NCBI GenBank assembly: GCA_903870165.1
Contig: CAIQBW010000012.1
Coordinates: 89,253-153,252, forward strand
From: an uncultured Methylophilaceae bacterium
Lineage (GTDB): Bacteria; Pseudomonadota; Gammaproteobacteria; Burkholderiales; Methylophilaceae
Direction of reading: 5' to 3'
Length of the DNA stretch: 64,000 nucleotides
The notes under the pieces were generated by a model. It had not been told where the DNA came from and did not search any database. It worked only from the letters and a program-made list of their open reading frames with translations. Shown piece after piece: positions 11,589-20,922 of the stretch. A program made the translations under genes and the position numbers. Numbering within the stretch: the stretch's first letter is position 1; each line of letters starts with the position of its first letter.

Positions 11589-12226
11589 TGCAAGATAGCC
11601 GACGTGTATGGGTTTTTGACCTGGACGACACCCTACACGACGCTTCGTCTCACATATTTCCCATCATGAACAAAGCCATGACACAATACATCATGGATAC
11701 GCTGGATCTCAACGAGCACCATGCCTTTGAACTGCGGAAACATTACTGGCGCATTTACGGCGCAACCCTTAAAGGCTTGATGCGCCATCACGGCATAGAT
11801 CCTTATCACTTTCTGTGCAAAACGCACGACCATATGGACTTGGAAAATATGGTCACCGAAATTAAACAACTTAGACATTGCATTAACAATCTTAAAGGCC
11901 GAAAAGTCATTTTCACCAACGCCCCGATGAATTACGCAATTCGAGTTTTAGATACCCTCGGCATCACAGACTTATTCAGCTTAGTATTTAGTGTTGAGTC
12001 CACAAAATTTCATCCGAAACCATCAGTCCGCGGATTCAAGCAACTACTCAGCGCCATCAAAGCTGAAGCGAAAGACTGCGTAATGCTCGAGGATAACTTA
12101 CCAGCCTTGATGACCGCAAAACGATTAGGTATGAAGACGATTTGGGTTTCTAAAAAACTCAAAAAACCAAATTTTGTAGATTTAAGAATCAACAACGTGT
12201 TAGCGCTCACTCACTCTAGAATATAA
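11588..12226 (+). CDS. Pyrimidine 5'-nucleotidase, HAD family
   Basis: A 212-residue HAD-superfamily phosphatase with all four motifs: FDLDDTLHDAS (I), FTNAP (II), the lysine in KFHPKPS (III) and VMLEDNLPALMTAK (IV). The sequence resembles the SDT1/pyrimidine 5'-nucleotidase group, which dephosphorylates UMP/CMP-like nucleotides or acts as house-cleaning phosphatases; the exact substrate is inferred. It overlaps argB by one base and precedes slmA. Confidence 0.85.
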
Positions 12227-12280
12227 TCTAGATGAAGGTTATACTAATAAAAATAACTTTAAAAATCCTTGGAGATACTC

Positions 12281-12856
12281 ATGGCAACGAAACCAGGTGA
12301 ACGTAAACAACAGATTTTGGAAACGCTAGCGAAGATGTTGGAGACCCCAACACAAGAAAAAATTACGACAGCATCACTTGCTGCAAAACTGGATGTCAGC
12401 GAAGCGGCGCTTTATCGTCACTTTGCAAGTAAAGCCCAAATGTTCGAAGGTTTAATCTCTTTCATTGAACAAAGCCTATTCGGTCTCATCAATAAAATCA
12501 CGACCGAAGAAACCGATGGCATGACCCAAGTTCGACGAATCGTGACGATTATGTTGTTATTTGCGGAAAAGAATCCAGGCATGACACGCGTTCTAACAGG
12601 CGATGCCCTAGTGAATGAAGACAGTAGATTACAACTTCGTATCAATCAAATGTTTGACCGTTTAGAGTCGACTATTAAACAGTCATTCCGTATCGCGCAA
12701 ACACAAACTGGACGAACAATGGATGCTGAATCCCAAGCCAATTTAATGTTATGTTTTGTGATTGGTCGCTGGCACCAGTTTGCAAAAAGTGGTTATAAAC
12801 GTAAGCCGATGGAATTTGTTCAGCAACAACTGAGCTACTTAAACGGCGCGGAATAA
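12281..12856 (+). CDS. slmA: Nucleoid occlusion factor SlmA (TetR family)
   Basis: A 191-residue TetR-fold protein. The N-terminal helix-turn-helix (ITTASLAAKLDVSEAALYRHFASKAQMFEGL) matches the strongly conserved SlmA DNA-binding block, and the C-terminal region (MLCFVIGRWHQFAKSGYKRKP) is also typical. SlmA binds chromosomal sites and blocks FtsZ ring formation over the nucleoid. The ATG at 12281 follows CTTGGAGATACTC; the track start is an upstream TTG inside that ribosome site. Its target FtsZ is encoded about 6 kb away in this window. Confidence 0.92.
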   Translation: MATKPGERKQQILETLAKMLETPTQEKITTASLAAKLDVSEAALYRHFASKAQMFEGLISFIEQSLFGLINKITTEETDGMTQVRRIVTIMLLFAEKNPGMTRVLTGDALVNEDSRLQLRINQMFDRLESTIKQSFRIAQTQTGRTMDAESQANLMLCFVIGRWHQFAKSGYKRKPMEFVQQQLSYLNGAE

Positions 12857-12860
12857 ATGC

Positions 12861-14069
12861 TTAAAAGACTTCCTTGACTGCGGCTAAACGGGCTTCAAAT
12901 ACAGCCTTTTTAATCGCCTCTGGCGCAGTATGAAGCTTTGCAACTGCGCCAGCATCAACGGCCAGCACAGCTTCTAGCAAGCCATTCAACACCTTCGCTT
13001 CGGGACATTCCGCTGATTCAAACCCAGTCCTTCCGCGTGAATCACATTCGCAAGCCAGTAAAAAATCTTTAAAGCGTTGAGGCTGACGAATCGCATCCGT
13101 ATCAATTAAAAACTGTAATGCCGTGTCAGGTCGCATTTGAAAGACTTGGTGAACTTTTCCATGAAATTTTGCGACGATTTGCGCAAGTTCTTTACATTCA
13201 TTTGGCACGCGCAATCTCTTGCTCACGTTCTGAAGCAAAGTTACGCTCCTAACTTCGTGCCCAGTGTGTCTAGGCCACATCTCCCTTGGCGTCGTTCCCT
13301 TGCCTAAATCATGCGTGAGTGCCGCAAAACGTATCGGCAGTGAGTATCCACAACTTGCGGCATAATCAATCACCATCATGATATGCACCCCTGTATCAAT
13401 CTCAGGGTGGTACATTTCAGGCTGTGGCACCCCCCAAAGCGCATCTAACTCAGGCATGATTTTTTGTAATGCGCCACAAGCACGCAGCACTTCAAACATT
13501 CGACTTGGCTTAATCTCCATCAATCCCTTAGCAAGCTCCTGCCAAACCCTTTCTGGGACTAGCGCATCTACCTCACCGTTTTCAACCATTTCACGCATTA
13601 ATGCCAAAGTTTCAGGCGCAACTGAAAAATCAGTAAACCGTGCCGCAAACCTTGCCGCTCTTAATATACGCACAGGATCTTCACTAAAAGCTAGGCTGAC
13701 ATGTCTCAGTATTTTATTATTTAGATCATCCAAGCCGCGGTAAGGGTCTATTAATTGCCCCTCATCATCTTTTGCAATCGCATTGATAGTTAAATCACGC
13801 CGAGCAAGATCTTGTTCAAGTGTCACATCTGGATCAGCATGCACTTGAAAACCTTTATAACCTTTGGCTGTCTTTCGCTCGGTTCTCGCTAGGGCGTATT
13901 CTTCATAGGTTTCGGGATGTAAAAAAACGGGAAAATCTTTACCGACAGCTTTATAGCCTAAACTTTCCATTTCCGCAGGAGTGCTTCCGACCACAACAAA
14001 ATCACGGTCTTTAACGATGAGTCCAAGTAGCTCATCACGCACAGCGCCTCCAACGCAGAAAACTTGCAT
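12861..14069 (-). CDS. cca: CCA-adding tRNA nucleotidyltransferase with HD domain
   Basis: A 402-residue class II nucleotidyltransferase that builds or repairs the 3' CCA of tRNAs. The N-terminal catalytic region has VGGAVRDELLG and the metal-binding DRDF pair, then RRDLTINAIA near 100 and RILRAARFAARF near 140. The C-terminal half carries an HD phosphohydrolase motif (ALTHDLGKG) typical of the multifunctional bacterial form. I start it at the ATG at 14069, one base after the stop codon of the upstream NDUFA9-like gene; this gives the usual MQVFCVGGAVRD start and implies translational coupling. It converges with slmA, leaving 4 bases between them. Confidence 0.95.
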   Translation of the reverse strand: MQVFCVGGAVRDELLGLIVKDRDFVVVGSTPAEMESLGYKAVGKDFPVFLHPETYEEYALARTERKTAKGYKGFQVHADPDVTLEQDLARRDLTINAIAKDDEGQLIDPYRGLDDLNNKILRHVSLAFSEDPVRILRAARFAARFTDFSVAPETLALMREMVENGEVDALVPERVWQELAKGLMEIKPSRMFEVLRACGALQKIMPELDALWGVPQPEMYHPEIDTGVHIMMVIDYAASCGYSLPIRFAALTHDLGKGTTPREMWPRHTGHEVRSVTLLQNVSKRLRVPNECKELAQIVAKFHGKVHQVFQMRPDTALQFLIDTDAIRQPQRFKDFLLACECDSRGRTGFESAECPEAKVLNGLLEAVLAVDAGAVAKLHTAPEAIKKAVFEARLAAVKEVF

Positions 14070-14070
14070 C

Positions 14071-15012
14071 TTATCTGCCAGCCCTTGCGCGAAATCGGTT
14101 ATAAGCATTGCGTGGGTTATCTTCGTTCAAATAGTCTGGCACGATGGTTTCAAGAGCGACTGGATGAAAGCCTAAAAATGCAGGGAAACTTGTGACACAC
14201 ACACTATCCACCTCCATAGAGCGCACGTTATCTCTGGTCATCAACTTCACAGGCAACAACTCCATCGCAAAGGCTTGCAGATAGGAAAGCATATTGTTAA
14301 GCCCAATAATAGTGGGCCTCTTGCCCAAAGTGTCTGCCACATAAGTAACTAATTGGCGCAACGTATAAACCTTAGGGCCCGCTAAATCATAGGCTTTACC
14401 ATAAGTATCAACATTGTCTAAAGATGCCACAAAAGCATAAGCAACATCCTCAACATAAATTGGTTGGAATTTAGCATTTGGTTTGGCAAGCAGAATTACT
14501 GGCAAAAGCCTGACTAATGAGGCAAACAGATTAATAAACCCGTCACCACGGCCAAAAATAATCGATGGTCTAAACACAGTCACATCGAGATTTTTGTTTG
14601 AGCGAAGCACAGCTAATTCACCTTCAGCTTTTGATTTCAAATAGTAACTTGGCGCATCTTTAGATGCTTGCAATGCGCTCATATGCACTAATCTTTTAAC
14701 GCCTAATTTGTTGCATAGCTTGGCTAAGCGCGCTGGTAATTCTGCATGCATGGCTTGGAAGCTAGCTTTTTTGCTATTGTGCAAAATACCTATCAGATTA
14801 ATCACCACGTCTGAACTTTTAAGGGCTTCAGCCAGCGCTACATCGTCCATCACATCGCACTCAAGTACATCAACATTAGGCAATAAAATAAGATGCTTGC
14901 TTGCTTCGCGTCGGCGCGTGAGAACTTTAACAGCATACCCAGCCAAGCTTAAATGACGAACTATCGCGCTACCAACAAAACCTGAACCACCCAACAAACA
15001 TACTTGCTTCAT
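14071..15012 (-). CDS. NAD(P)-binding protein, complex I NDUFA9-like
   Basis: A 313-residue extended short-chain-dehydrogenase fold protein. It has LLGGSGFVGSAIV at the N-terminus (Rossmann), a YYLKSKAEGE version of the YxxxK site near 125 and FRPSIIFGRGDGFIN near 145. It belongs to the NDUFA9/'complex I NAD(P)H-binding' subfamily common in beta-proteobacteria next to cca or slt. The bacterial role is not established; quinone or membrane-lipid related functions have been suggested for relatives. It lies between slt upstream and cca downstream on the same strand. Confidence 0.85.
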   Translation of the reverse strand: MKQVCLLGGSGFVGSAIVRHLSLAGYAVKVLTRRREASKHLILLPNVDVLECDVMDDVALAEALKSSDVVINLIGILHNSKKASFQAMHAELPARLAKLCNKLGVKRLVHMSALQASKDAPSYYLKSKAEGELAVLRSNKNLDVTVFRPSIIFGRGDGFINLFASLVRLLPVILLAKPNAKFQPIYVEDVAYAFVASLDNVDTYGKAYDLAGPKVYTLRQLVTYVADTLGKRPTIIGLNNMLSYLQAFAMELLPVKLMTRDNVRSMEVDSVCVTSFPAFLGFHPVALETIVPDYLNEDNPRNAYNRFRARAGR

Positions 15013-15045
15013 GCTTTTTGCTACTTTCTTTTTTGTATTTTTATA

Positions 15046-16983
15046 TTAAATATCGCCTTCATCACTGGCATTTGCATTTCCATCGCCAATAATCATCCCT
15101 AGTCTTTGTTTAAGACTCACTGATTTGGTTCCTAGACTATTGGAATAAAAACAGGTGTTAGCCATGACTTTTTGTACATATTGACGCGTCTCTAAAATCG
15201 GAATGGTTTCCGCGTAAATCGCCCCCTCCATCGGCTTTTTAGGTGCCCAATGTCTTGCATTACCAGGCCCAGCATTATAAGCTGCTGTTGCCATTGCCGC
15301 TTGACCACTCATTAAATCCAATGTGTAGCGTAAATAATAAGTCCCCAACTTCACATTAGTTTCTGTTTGATGAATCATATTCTGGCGATACTCACTAAAT
15401 CCTGTTTTTTTAGCTATCCATGCAGCAGTTGCAGGCATGACCTGCATCAAGCCAGACGCCCCAACGCCAGATTTTGCATAACTGACAAAGCGGCTTTCTT
15501 GACGAGTTAAACCATAAACCCAAGCCTCATCCAAGCCATTGGCTTTAGAGAAAGTCTGTACAGTTTCACGATAAGGGGCTGGGTAACGCAATACAAAATT
15601 ATGCACAAACTTGGTTTTTTCAGCGGTGCTAATCGCCAGATCATACCAAGATTGGCGCATCGCCAATTCTGCAGCAGCGAGCATTTGCTTATCATCATAA
15701 TCTTTAGTTGCCCATGCCCACTCTGCACGACTCTCCCAGCGCATATCTAACCTTTGTAGCTCAAGCGCTCTTTGCATGGCCGGTTGATTTTTAACAGCCT
15801 GCACCTCTGCGTCTGAAGGCACATAATTACTTGGAGTATTTGTTATCACATCGCCCAACTCATCTTGTGCTAGCAAACCATAAAATGAATGCTCACGTGA
15901 AAGAGTAACAAATATCGCATTTGCTTTTGCAATGAGATTTTGCGCTTTATAAGCACGTGCCTTCCAATAGCGCCATGGAGGCTCTTCTTGTTGAGTCGCT
16001 TGCATATCTTCAATGGTCGCTAAGACCAAGGCCCAATTTCTATCCAACAATGCAGCGCGAACTTTCCAAGCAATTTCATCTTGCTCCAGCTCACTGTTTT
16101 TCACTTTCGCATACAAACTTAATGCCTGCTCATCATGACGACGTGCGGCTTGCATCGCTAGACGACCCCACATGTAAACTTGTTCATCAGTTTCAAACTG
16201 GGGCATGAGTTTAGCCCATGTGCTTAATCCAGCATCCAACTTACTTCGAACTAACTTATCTATCGCATAGAGATTGAGCGCCCGCCCCAAATGACTTTTA
16301 AATGGGATAATTTTCTTTTCGAGCGCGACTTGTGGGTTTTGGTAAACAGTATCAATGAGTTTTAATTGTGCTTTTGAAATGTTTGAATCACGTTGAATGA
16401 TGGCCTTAGCTAAAGCGACTTTTCCTTCTTGCATCGCCAATCTAAAACGCGCCCAAATATCATCTTGCGTGAGGACCTTGGATGCTTGCATCAAATCAAA
16501 TAAGTTTTCGCAATTCGCTGGTTGCTCTGCTGTGCTCATCCATAAGGCTTTGCCTTCTGTCAAAGCAATAACATCTCCTTTTTTGGCGCGTCCTTCAAGC
16601 ACATAGCAACTCACTGCTAAATCTTCACGTTTAAAATTAGGAAGCTCATCAAAAAAGGTGTCCCAATCTTGACGTTTACCTAGGCTCTTAAGCCACTCGG
16701 CACGCACCTTATCTGCAAAAGAGTAGTCGGCGTATTGGGATAAAAAGTCACGAATCACAACTTTATCGCTGGTACTCAAAGTAATCAGCATGAGCCAGTA
16801 GTCTGCGTAAGACGCTAGGATGTAATTTTGGGAATGAAGCTGGCTTGCATCCTCAGCAAGTGCCTTCACGTTTCTGGATTGATAGGCCGTTTGAGCGTGT
16901 ACGAATATTTGATCTGCACTCATCCCCCAAGCAGAGCTAGCGCTAGATAAGGCCAAACTTAATAAAATTGCCCAACGTTTCAT
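15046..16983 (-). CDS. slt: Soluble lytic murein transglycosylase
   Basis: A 645-residue periplasmic enzyme. A signal peptide ending near ASSAWG is followed by a long alpha-helical superhelical region and then a C-terminal lysozyme-like SLT domain (residues about 475-620). The catalytic glutamate is in GLTRQESRF, followed by GASGLMQVMPATA and AAYNAGPGNARHW. It cleaves glycan strands of peptidoglycan with 1,6-anhydro product formation (family knowledge). It begins an apparent slt, NDUFA9-like, cca series, with gaps of 33 bases and 1 base. Confidence 0.93.
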   Translation of the reverse strand: MKRWAILLSLALSSASSAWGMSADQIFVHAQTAYQSRNVKALAEDASQLHSQNYILASYADYWLMLITLSTSDKVVIRDFLSQYADYSFADKVRAEWLKSLGKRQDWDTFFDELPNFKREDLAVSCYVLEGRAKKGDVIALTEGKALWMSTAEQPANCENLFDLMQASKVLTQDDIWARFRLAMQEGKVALAKAIIQRDSNISKAQLKLIDTVYQNPQVALEKKIIPFKSHLGRALNLYAIDKLVRSKLDAGLSTWAKLMPQFETDEQVYMWGRLAMQAARRHDEQALSLYAKVKNSELEQDEIAWKVRAALLDRNWALVLATIEDMQATQQEEPPWRYWKARAYKAQNLIAKANAIFVTLSREHSFYGLLAQDELGDVITNTPSNYVPSDAEVQAVKNQPAMQRALELQRLDMRWESRAEWAWATKDYDDKQMLAAAELAMRQSWYDLAISTAEKTKFVHNFVLRYPAPYRETVQTFSKANGLDEAWVYGLTRQESRFVSYAKSGVGASGLMQVMPATAAWIAKKTGFSEYRQNMIHQTETNVKLGTYYLRYTLDLMSGQAAMATAAYNAGPGNARHWAPKKPMEGAIYAETIPILETRQYVQKVMANTCFYSNSLGTKSVSLKQRLGMIIGDGNANASDEGDI

Positions 16984-17049
16984 TATGTTCCTTGAGCTAG
17001 GACTTTGATACTTGCCCCACCCATCGTGAAAATTTTAGGGCGATGCAAT

Positions 17050-17238
17050 TTATACCAGGATAATACGCACAACCGCCATCACAACGGCAGCAGCGAGCAA
17101 CAATAGAAATGCGTATTTAATGATCTGCCCCAAGAGGCGAAGATAGCGCTTATCACCTTTGACCAAAAAGGCCCCTAAGCAAACTGCACATGGAAATATA
17201 ATTAAGATTAATAAAACTCGAGCGATTAATAATCCCAT
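17050..17238 (-). CDS. Small two-helix membrane protein of unknown function
   Basis: A 62-residue protein with two hydrophobic helices (about residues 4-26 and 40-61) joined by a short basic loop (KGDKRYLRLLG). It is most likely an inner-membrane protein. It lies 14 bases after lpxC on the same strand and 66 bases before slt, so it may be the last gene of the dcw-lpxC transcript. I do not recognise a named family. The hydrophobic pattern, its ATG and its position support a real gene, but the short length keeps confidence moderate. Confidence 0.6.
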   Translation of the reverse strand: MGLLIARVLLILIIFPCAVCLGAFLVKGDKRYLRLLGQIIKYAFLLLLAAAVVMAVVRIILV

Positions 17239-17252
17239 AGTCCCTGACTCAC

Positions 17253-18182
17253 TTAAATGTAATGCAATGCGGGGGAGGCCATTATTGGAGCTTGAAATCC
17301 ACTAGGCGCTTCTTCCGCTTTTTCGAAGGTTGCATACTCCCAAGCATCAGCATCAGCCAACAATGTACGTAACAATTGGTTATTCAGCGCATGGCCAGAC
17401 TTGTGGGCTGTGAAAGCGCAAAGCAAGGGATGCCCAAGCACATACAAATCCCCAATCGCGTCTAAAGTTTTGTGTTTTACAAACTCGTCTTCGTAACGCA
17501 AACCATCGTGATTCAAAATGCGGTATTCATCTAAAACGATGGCGTTATCCAAGCTACCACCACGTGCCAAACCCATAGAGCGTAAGGCTTCTACTTCATG
17601 CATAAAGCCAAACGTGCGGGCGCGGCTTACTTCTTTGATATATGAATTGTCGGCAAAATCAATTTTGACATTGTTACCTGTATGCTCAAAAACAGGATGC
17701 GCAAAATCGATCGTAAAATCGACTTTAAATCCAAAATATGGATCAAAACGCACCCATTTATCCCCATCTTGGACTTCGACCGTCTTTTTGATACGAATAA
17801 ATTTCTTGGCGGCGGCTTGTTCGACAATCCCTGCTTGCTGAAGTAAAAATACGAACGGGCCTGAGCTTCCATCCATAATCGGTACTTCACCAGCGGACAA
17901 TTCAACGTAAATATTATCTATCCCTAGCCCAGCTAGTGCGGACATTAAATGCTCGACAGTAGCAACGCGCACCCCTTCGTGTTCCAAGGCTGAACACATC
18001 CGAGTGTCGCATACATATTGAGGCTGCACTTTGATTTCCGCTGAATCGGGCAGATCGACGCGGCGGAACACAATACCAGTATTGGGTGCTGCAGGACGAA
18101 AGGTCATTTTGACCTTTTCGCCAGTATGCAAGCCAACACCAGTGGCACTAATTGATTTTTTAAGGGTGCGCTGTTTCAGCAT
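17253..18182 (-). CDS. lpxC: UDP-3-O-acyl-N-acetylglucosamine deacetylase
   Basis: A 309-residue zinc deacetylase that commits UDP-GlcNAc to lipid A. It starts [21 protein letters not shown]; the first zinc histidine is in [15 protein letters not shown] near 78, the catalytic MDGSSGPF block is near 100, the other zinc ligands are in [12 protein letters not shown] near 240, and the general-acid histidine is in HKSGHALNN near 262. It ends the dcw cluster after ftsZ, the usual proteobacterial arrangement. The 186-base gap upstream contains two inverted repeats, so independent control is possible. Confidence 0.96.
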   Translation of the reverse strand: MLKQRTLKKSISATGVGLHTGEKVKMTFRPAAPNTGIVFRRVDLPDSAEIKVQPQYVCDTRMCSALEHEGVRVATVEHLMSALAGLGIDNIYVELSAGEVPIMDGSSGPFVFLLQQAGIVEQAAAKKFIRIKKTVEVQDGDKWVRFDPYFGFKVDFTIDFAHPVFEHTGNNVKIDFADNSYIKEVSRARTFGFMHEVEALRSMGLARGGSLDNAIVLDEYRILNHDGLRYEDEFVKHKTLDAIGDLYVLGHPLLCAFTAHKSGHALNNQLLRTLLADADAWEYATFEKAEEAPSGFQAPIMASPALHYI

Positions 18183-18210
18183 ATTTTCTTTTTAATCTCA
18201 CCTTACATAA

Positions 18211-18247
18211 CCTAAAAAATCTTTTTAGGGCTTCTTAAACTTAAGAA
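18211..18247. repeat. Two adjacent inverted repeats between ftsZ and lpxC
   Basis: CCTAAAAA-3-TTTTTAGG (18211-18229) is followed after 2 bases by TTCTTAA-2-TTAAGAA (18232-18247). Both are perfect. They are AT-rich, so they are weak hairpins; they may be a terminator after ftsZ, an operator, or chance. Confidence 0.45.
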
Positions 18248-18368
18248 CCCCTCTCAATAAAGACTATCTATCCTGCTAAAAGCATAGCATAAATGCCGCA
18301 CTCACTCATAACGAGTGCCATCCCTAAAACTTAGCCAGTGATTAAACAGGCAGATTAATCTAACTCAA

Positions 18369-19547
18369 TTAATCTGCTTGTTTACGTAAAAATGCTGGGA
18401 TGTCATATTCCTCAATCCCATCTTTTTTCATCGCATCCACTTGGGCACGACGACCGCTATTTTGTGTAAACACAGCAGGCTCATCATCGTCCATGAAGCC
18501 AACATTGCCAGCGCCGGTGTAGATTGGTTGGTTGGTTGTACCATCACGTACTACTGGCGTAGTCATCACGAGTTTTGGTTTTTGTTGCGCACCAACACCA
18601 TTCAAGCCTGTCGCAACCATCGTTACACGCAAGCCATCACCGATGCTCTCATCAAATACGTTGCCCACAATCACAGTTGCTTCATCCGCAGTGAATGAGC
18701 GAATTGTGTTCATTACATCGTAATATTCTTTCATTTTGAAAGAGTGACTTGCAGTAATGTTCACCAAAACACCGCGTGCATTCGCTAAGTTGACGTTCTC
18801 TAGCAATGGGCTTGCAACCGCTTGTTCAGCTGCCAATACCGCACGATCTGGACCTGTAGCTACCGCAGAACCCATCATTGCCATGCCCATTTCAGACATC
18901 ACTGTGCGCACATCAGCAAAGTCAACGTTGACCAAACCTGGGCAATTAATAATTTCGGCAATGCCTGAAACAGCGTTATGAAGTACATCGTTAGCTGCTT
19001 TAAAAGCATCGGTAAATGTCACATCATCGCCCAGCACTTCCATCAATTTGTCATTAGGGATAATGATAAGAGAGTCAACATGCTTTGATAGTTCTTCCAA
19101 ACCATCCGTTGCGACCTTGCCGCGCTTGCCTTCAAATGCGAATGGTTTAGTCACCACTGCAACTGTCAAAATACCCATTTCTTTCGCAACTTCAGCAACG
19201 ATAGGGGCTGCACCAGTACCTGTACCGCCACCCATGCCAGCAGTGATGAATAACATATCAGCGCCATCAATCACTTCCGCGATGCGGTCACGGTCCTCTA
19301 AAGCAGCTTCTCGGCCGATTTCAGGTTTAGCACCTGCACCCAGACCCTTTGTGATGTCCATACCAATTTGCAGTACAGTCTTCGCTTGGCTTTTTTTCAG
19401 CGCTTGCATGTCGGTGTTCGCACAAATAAATTCTACGCCGCCAACGTTTTTTGCAATCATGTGCTCGACAGCGTTACCGCCGCAACCACCCACACCAATG
19501 ACCTTAATGACGGCTTCTTGGTTTTCGTTATCCATAATTTCAAACAT
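18369..19547 (-). CDS. ftsZ: Cell division protein FtsZ
   Basis: A 392-residue tubulin-like GTPase that forms the division ring. The start (MFEIMDNENQE) follows AAGGAG by 7 bases. The nucleotide-binding motifs are IGVGGCGGNAV, the tubulin signature GGGTGTGAAP near 105, the T5-T6 region PNDKLMEVLG and the T7 loop NVDFADVRTVM near 210. After a variable linker the conserved C-terminal peptide EEYDIPAFLRKQAD, which binds FtsA, ZipA and SlmA, is intact. It is the last division gene of the cluster; slmA in the same window encodes its spatial inhibitor. Confidence 0.98.
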   Translation of the reverse strand: MFEIMDNENQEAVIKVIGVGGCGGNAVEHMIAKNVGGVEFICANTDMQALKKSQAKTVLQIGMDITKGLGAGAKPEIGREAALEDRDRIAEVIDGADMLFITAGMGGGTGTGAAPIVAEVAKEMGILTVAVVTKPFAFEGKRGKVATDGLEELSKHVDSLIIIPNDKLMEVLGDDVTFTDAFKAANDVLHNAVSGIAEIINCPGLVNVDFADVRTVMSEMGMAMMGSAVATGPDRAVLAAEQAVASPLLENVNLANARGVLVNITASHSFKMKEYYDVMNTIRSFTADEATVIVGNVFDESIGDGLRVTMVATGLNGVGAQQKPKLVMTTPVVRDGTTNQPIYTGAGNVGFMDDDEPAVFTQNSGRRAQVDAMKKDGIEEYDIPAFLRKQAD

Positions 19548-19619
19548 TGTATTTCTCCTTGATATCTGCCTAAACTAAATTACTTCTGCCTTTATTACTT
19601 TTACTACCACTACCTACTA

Positions 19620-20858
19620 CTAAAAATTACCTTGAAACCAACTCTTCATCCGTTCGAGAATCCTACCGAATGAATTCGCATCCAAGCTCACTTGAATCTG
19701 TTGTGCGACTTGGCGCTTGCCTATCAACAACAAACCTACACCTGTTGCATAGCGCGGATTACTTACTACTTCTGACAAACCACCTACGTATCTTGGCAAA
19801 CCTAGACGAACTGGCATGTGGAAAATCTCCTCACCCAACTCAACCATGCCTTTCATCATTGCTGAACCACCTGTAATCACGATGCCTGAAGCAATCATCT
19901 CTTCTAAACCGCTACGGCGTAATTCAGCCAATACGAACTCATACAACTCCACCACACGGGGCTCAATCACTTCAGCCAAGGTTTGAACTGAAAGCTGGCG
20001 GCCTTCACGACCATCGGTGCCTTGCACTTCAACCACTTCACGGGGATCTGCTAGTTGTCTTAAGGCACAACCGTGTTTAATCTTGATGTCTTCAGCGGAT
20101 TGCGTTGGTGTTCTTAACGCGACTGCAACGTCATTAGTGATTTGATCCCCTGCAATAGGTATGACTGCCGTATGACGAATCGCACCTTGCTTGAACACAG
20201 CAATATCTGTTGTCCCTCCGCCGATATCCACCAAACAAACGCCTAATTCTTTTTCATCTTCTGTCAGCACTGCTTCACTAGAAGCCAAAGGCTGAAGAAT
20301 CAAATCTGTCACTTCTAAACCGCAACGCTTAATACTCTTGACGATGTTTTGCGCAGCGGCAACAGCGCCAGTCACAATATGAACCTTCACCTCCAGCTTC
20401 ATGCCGCTCATGCCAAGCGGCTCACGCACGTCTTCCTGACCGTCAATGATGTATTCTTGTGTAAGAATATGCAGAATCTGCTGGTCTGAAGGCAAAGCAA
20501 TCGCTTGCGCAGTTTCAATCACACGCGCCACATCAGCCTGCGTCACCTCAGCATCTTTAATCTTCACCATTCCCCGTGCATTAATACTTTGCACATGGCT
20601 GCCAGCAATCCCTGTAAATGCATTCTTAATCGTGCAATCAGCCATCAGCTCAGCTTCTTCAATCGCACGTTGAATCGCGTTCACTGTCGAATCAATGTTA
20701 ATCACTACGCCCTTTTTAAGACCGCGTGAGACGTGTTGTCCGAGGCCAATGACATTCATACTTCCATCAGCCATCAACTCTGCCACGATTGCGACAACTT
20801 TAGATGTGCCAATATCTAAGCCAATAATGAGGTTTTTCTCTTCTTTAGCTCTACTCAT
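19620..20858 (-). CDS. ftsA: Cell division protein FtsA
   Basis: A 412-residue actin-like ATPase that ties FtsZ filaments to the membrane. Visible are GLDIGTSKVVAIVAE (phosphate 1), LVDIGGGTTDIAVF (phosphate 2) near 210 and IVITGGSAMMKGM (adenosine) near 330. The C-terminus GRILERMKSWFQGNF is the amphipathic membrane-targeting helix. GTGGAGAAACACG precedes the ATG. It sits between ftsQ and ftsZ as in most proteobacteria. Confidence 0.97.
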   Translation of the reverse strand: MSRAKEEKNLIIGLDIGTSKVVAIVAELMADGSMNVIGLGQHVSRGLKKGVVINIDSTVNAIQRAIEEAELMADCTIKNAFTGIAGSHVQSINARGMVKIKDAEVTQADVARVIETAQAIALPSDQQILHILTQEYIIDGQEDVREPLGMSGMKLEVKVHIVTGAVAAAQNIVKSIKRCGLEVTDLILQPLASSEAVLTEDEKELGVCLVDIGGGTTDIAVFKQGAIRHTAVIPIAGDQITNDVAVALRTPTQSAEDIKIKHGCALRQLADPREVVEVQGTDGREGRQLSVQTLAEVIEPRVVELYEFVLAELRRSGLEEMIASGIVITGGSAMMKGMVELGEEIFHMPVRLGLPRYVGGLSEVVSNPRYATGVGLLLIGKRQVAQQIQVSLDANSFGRILERMKSWFQGNF

Positions 20859-20922
20859 CGTGTTTCTCCACTTTTCTTAATTCAGTTCTATTCATGCTGG
20901 TTAATAATTTATCTTGCTTAAA

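Noticed and set aside
19048-19578. 176-residue plus-strand ORF opposite ftsZ
   Set aside because: Low-complexity Ser/Ala/Pro composition typical of an antisense shadow of a conserved gene.
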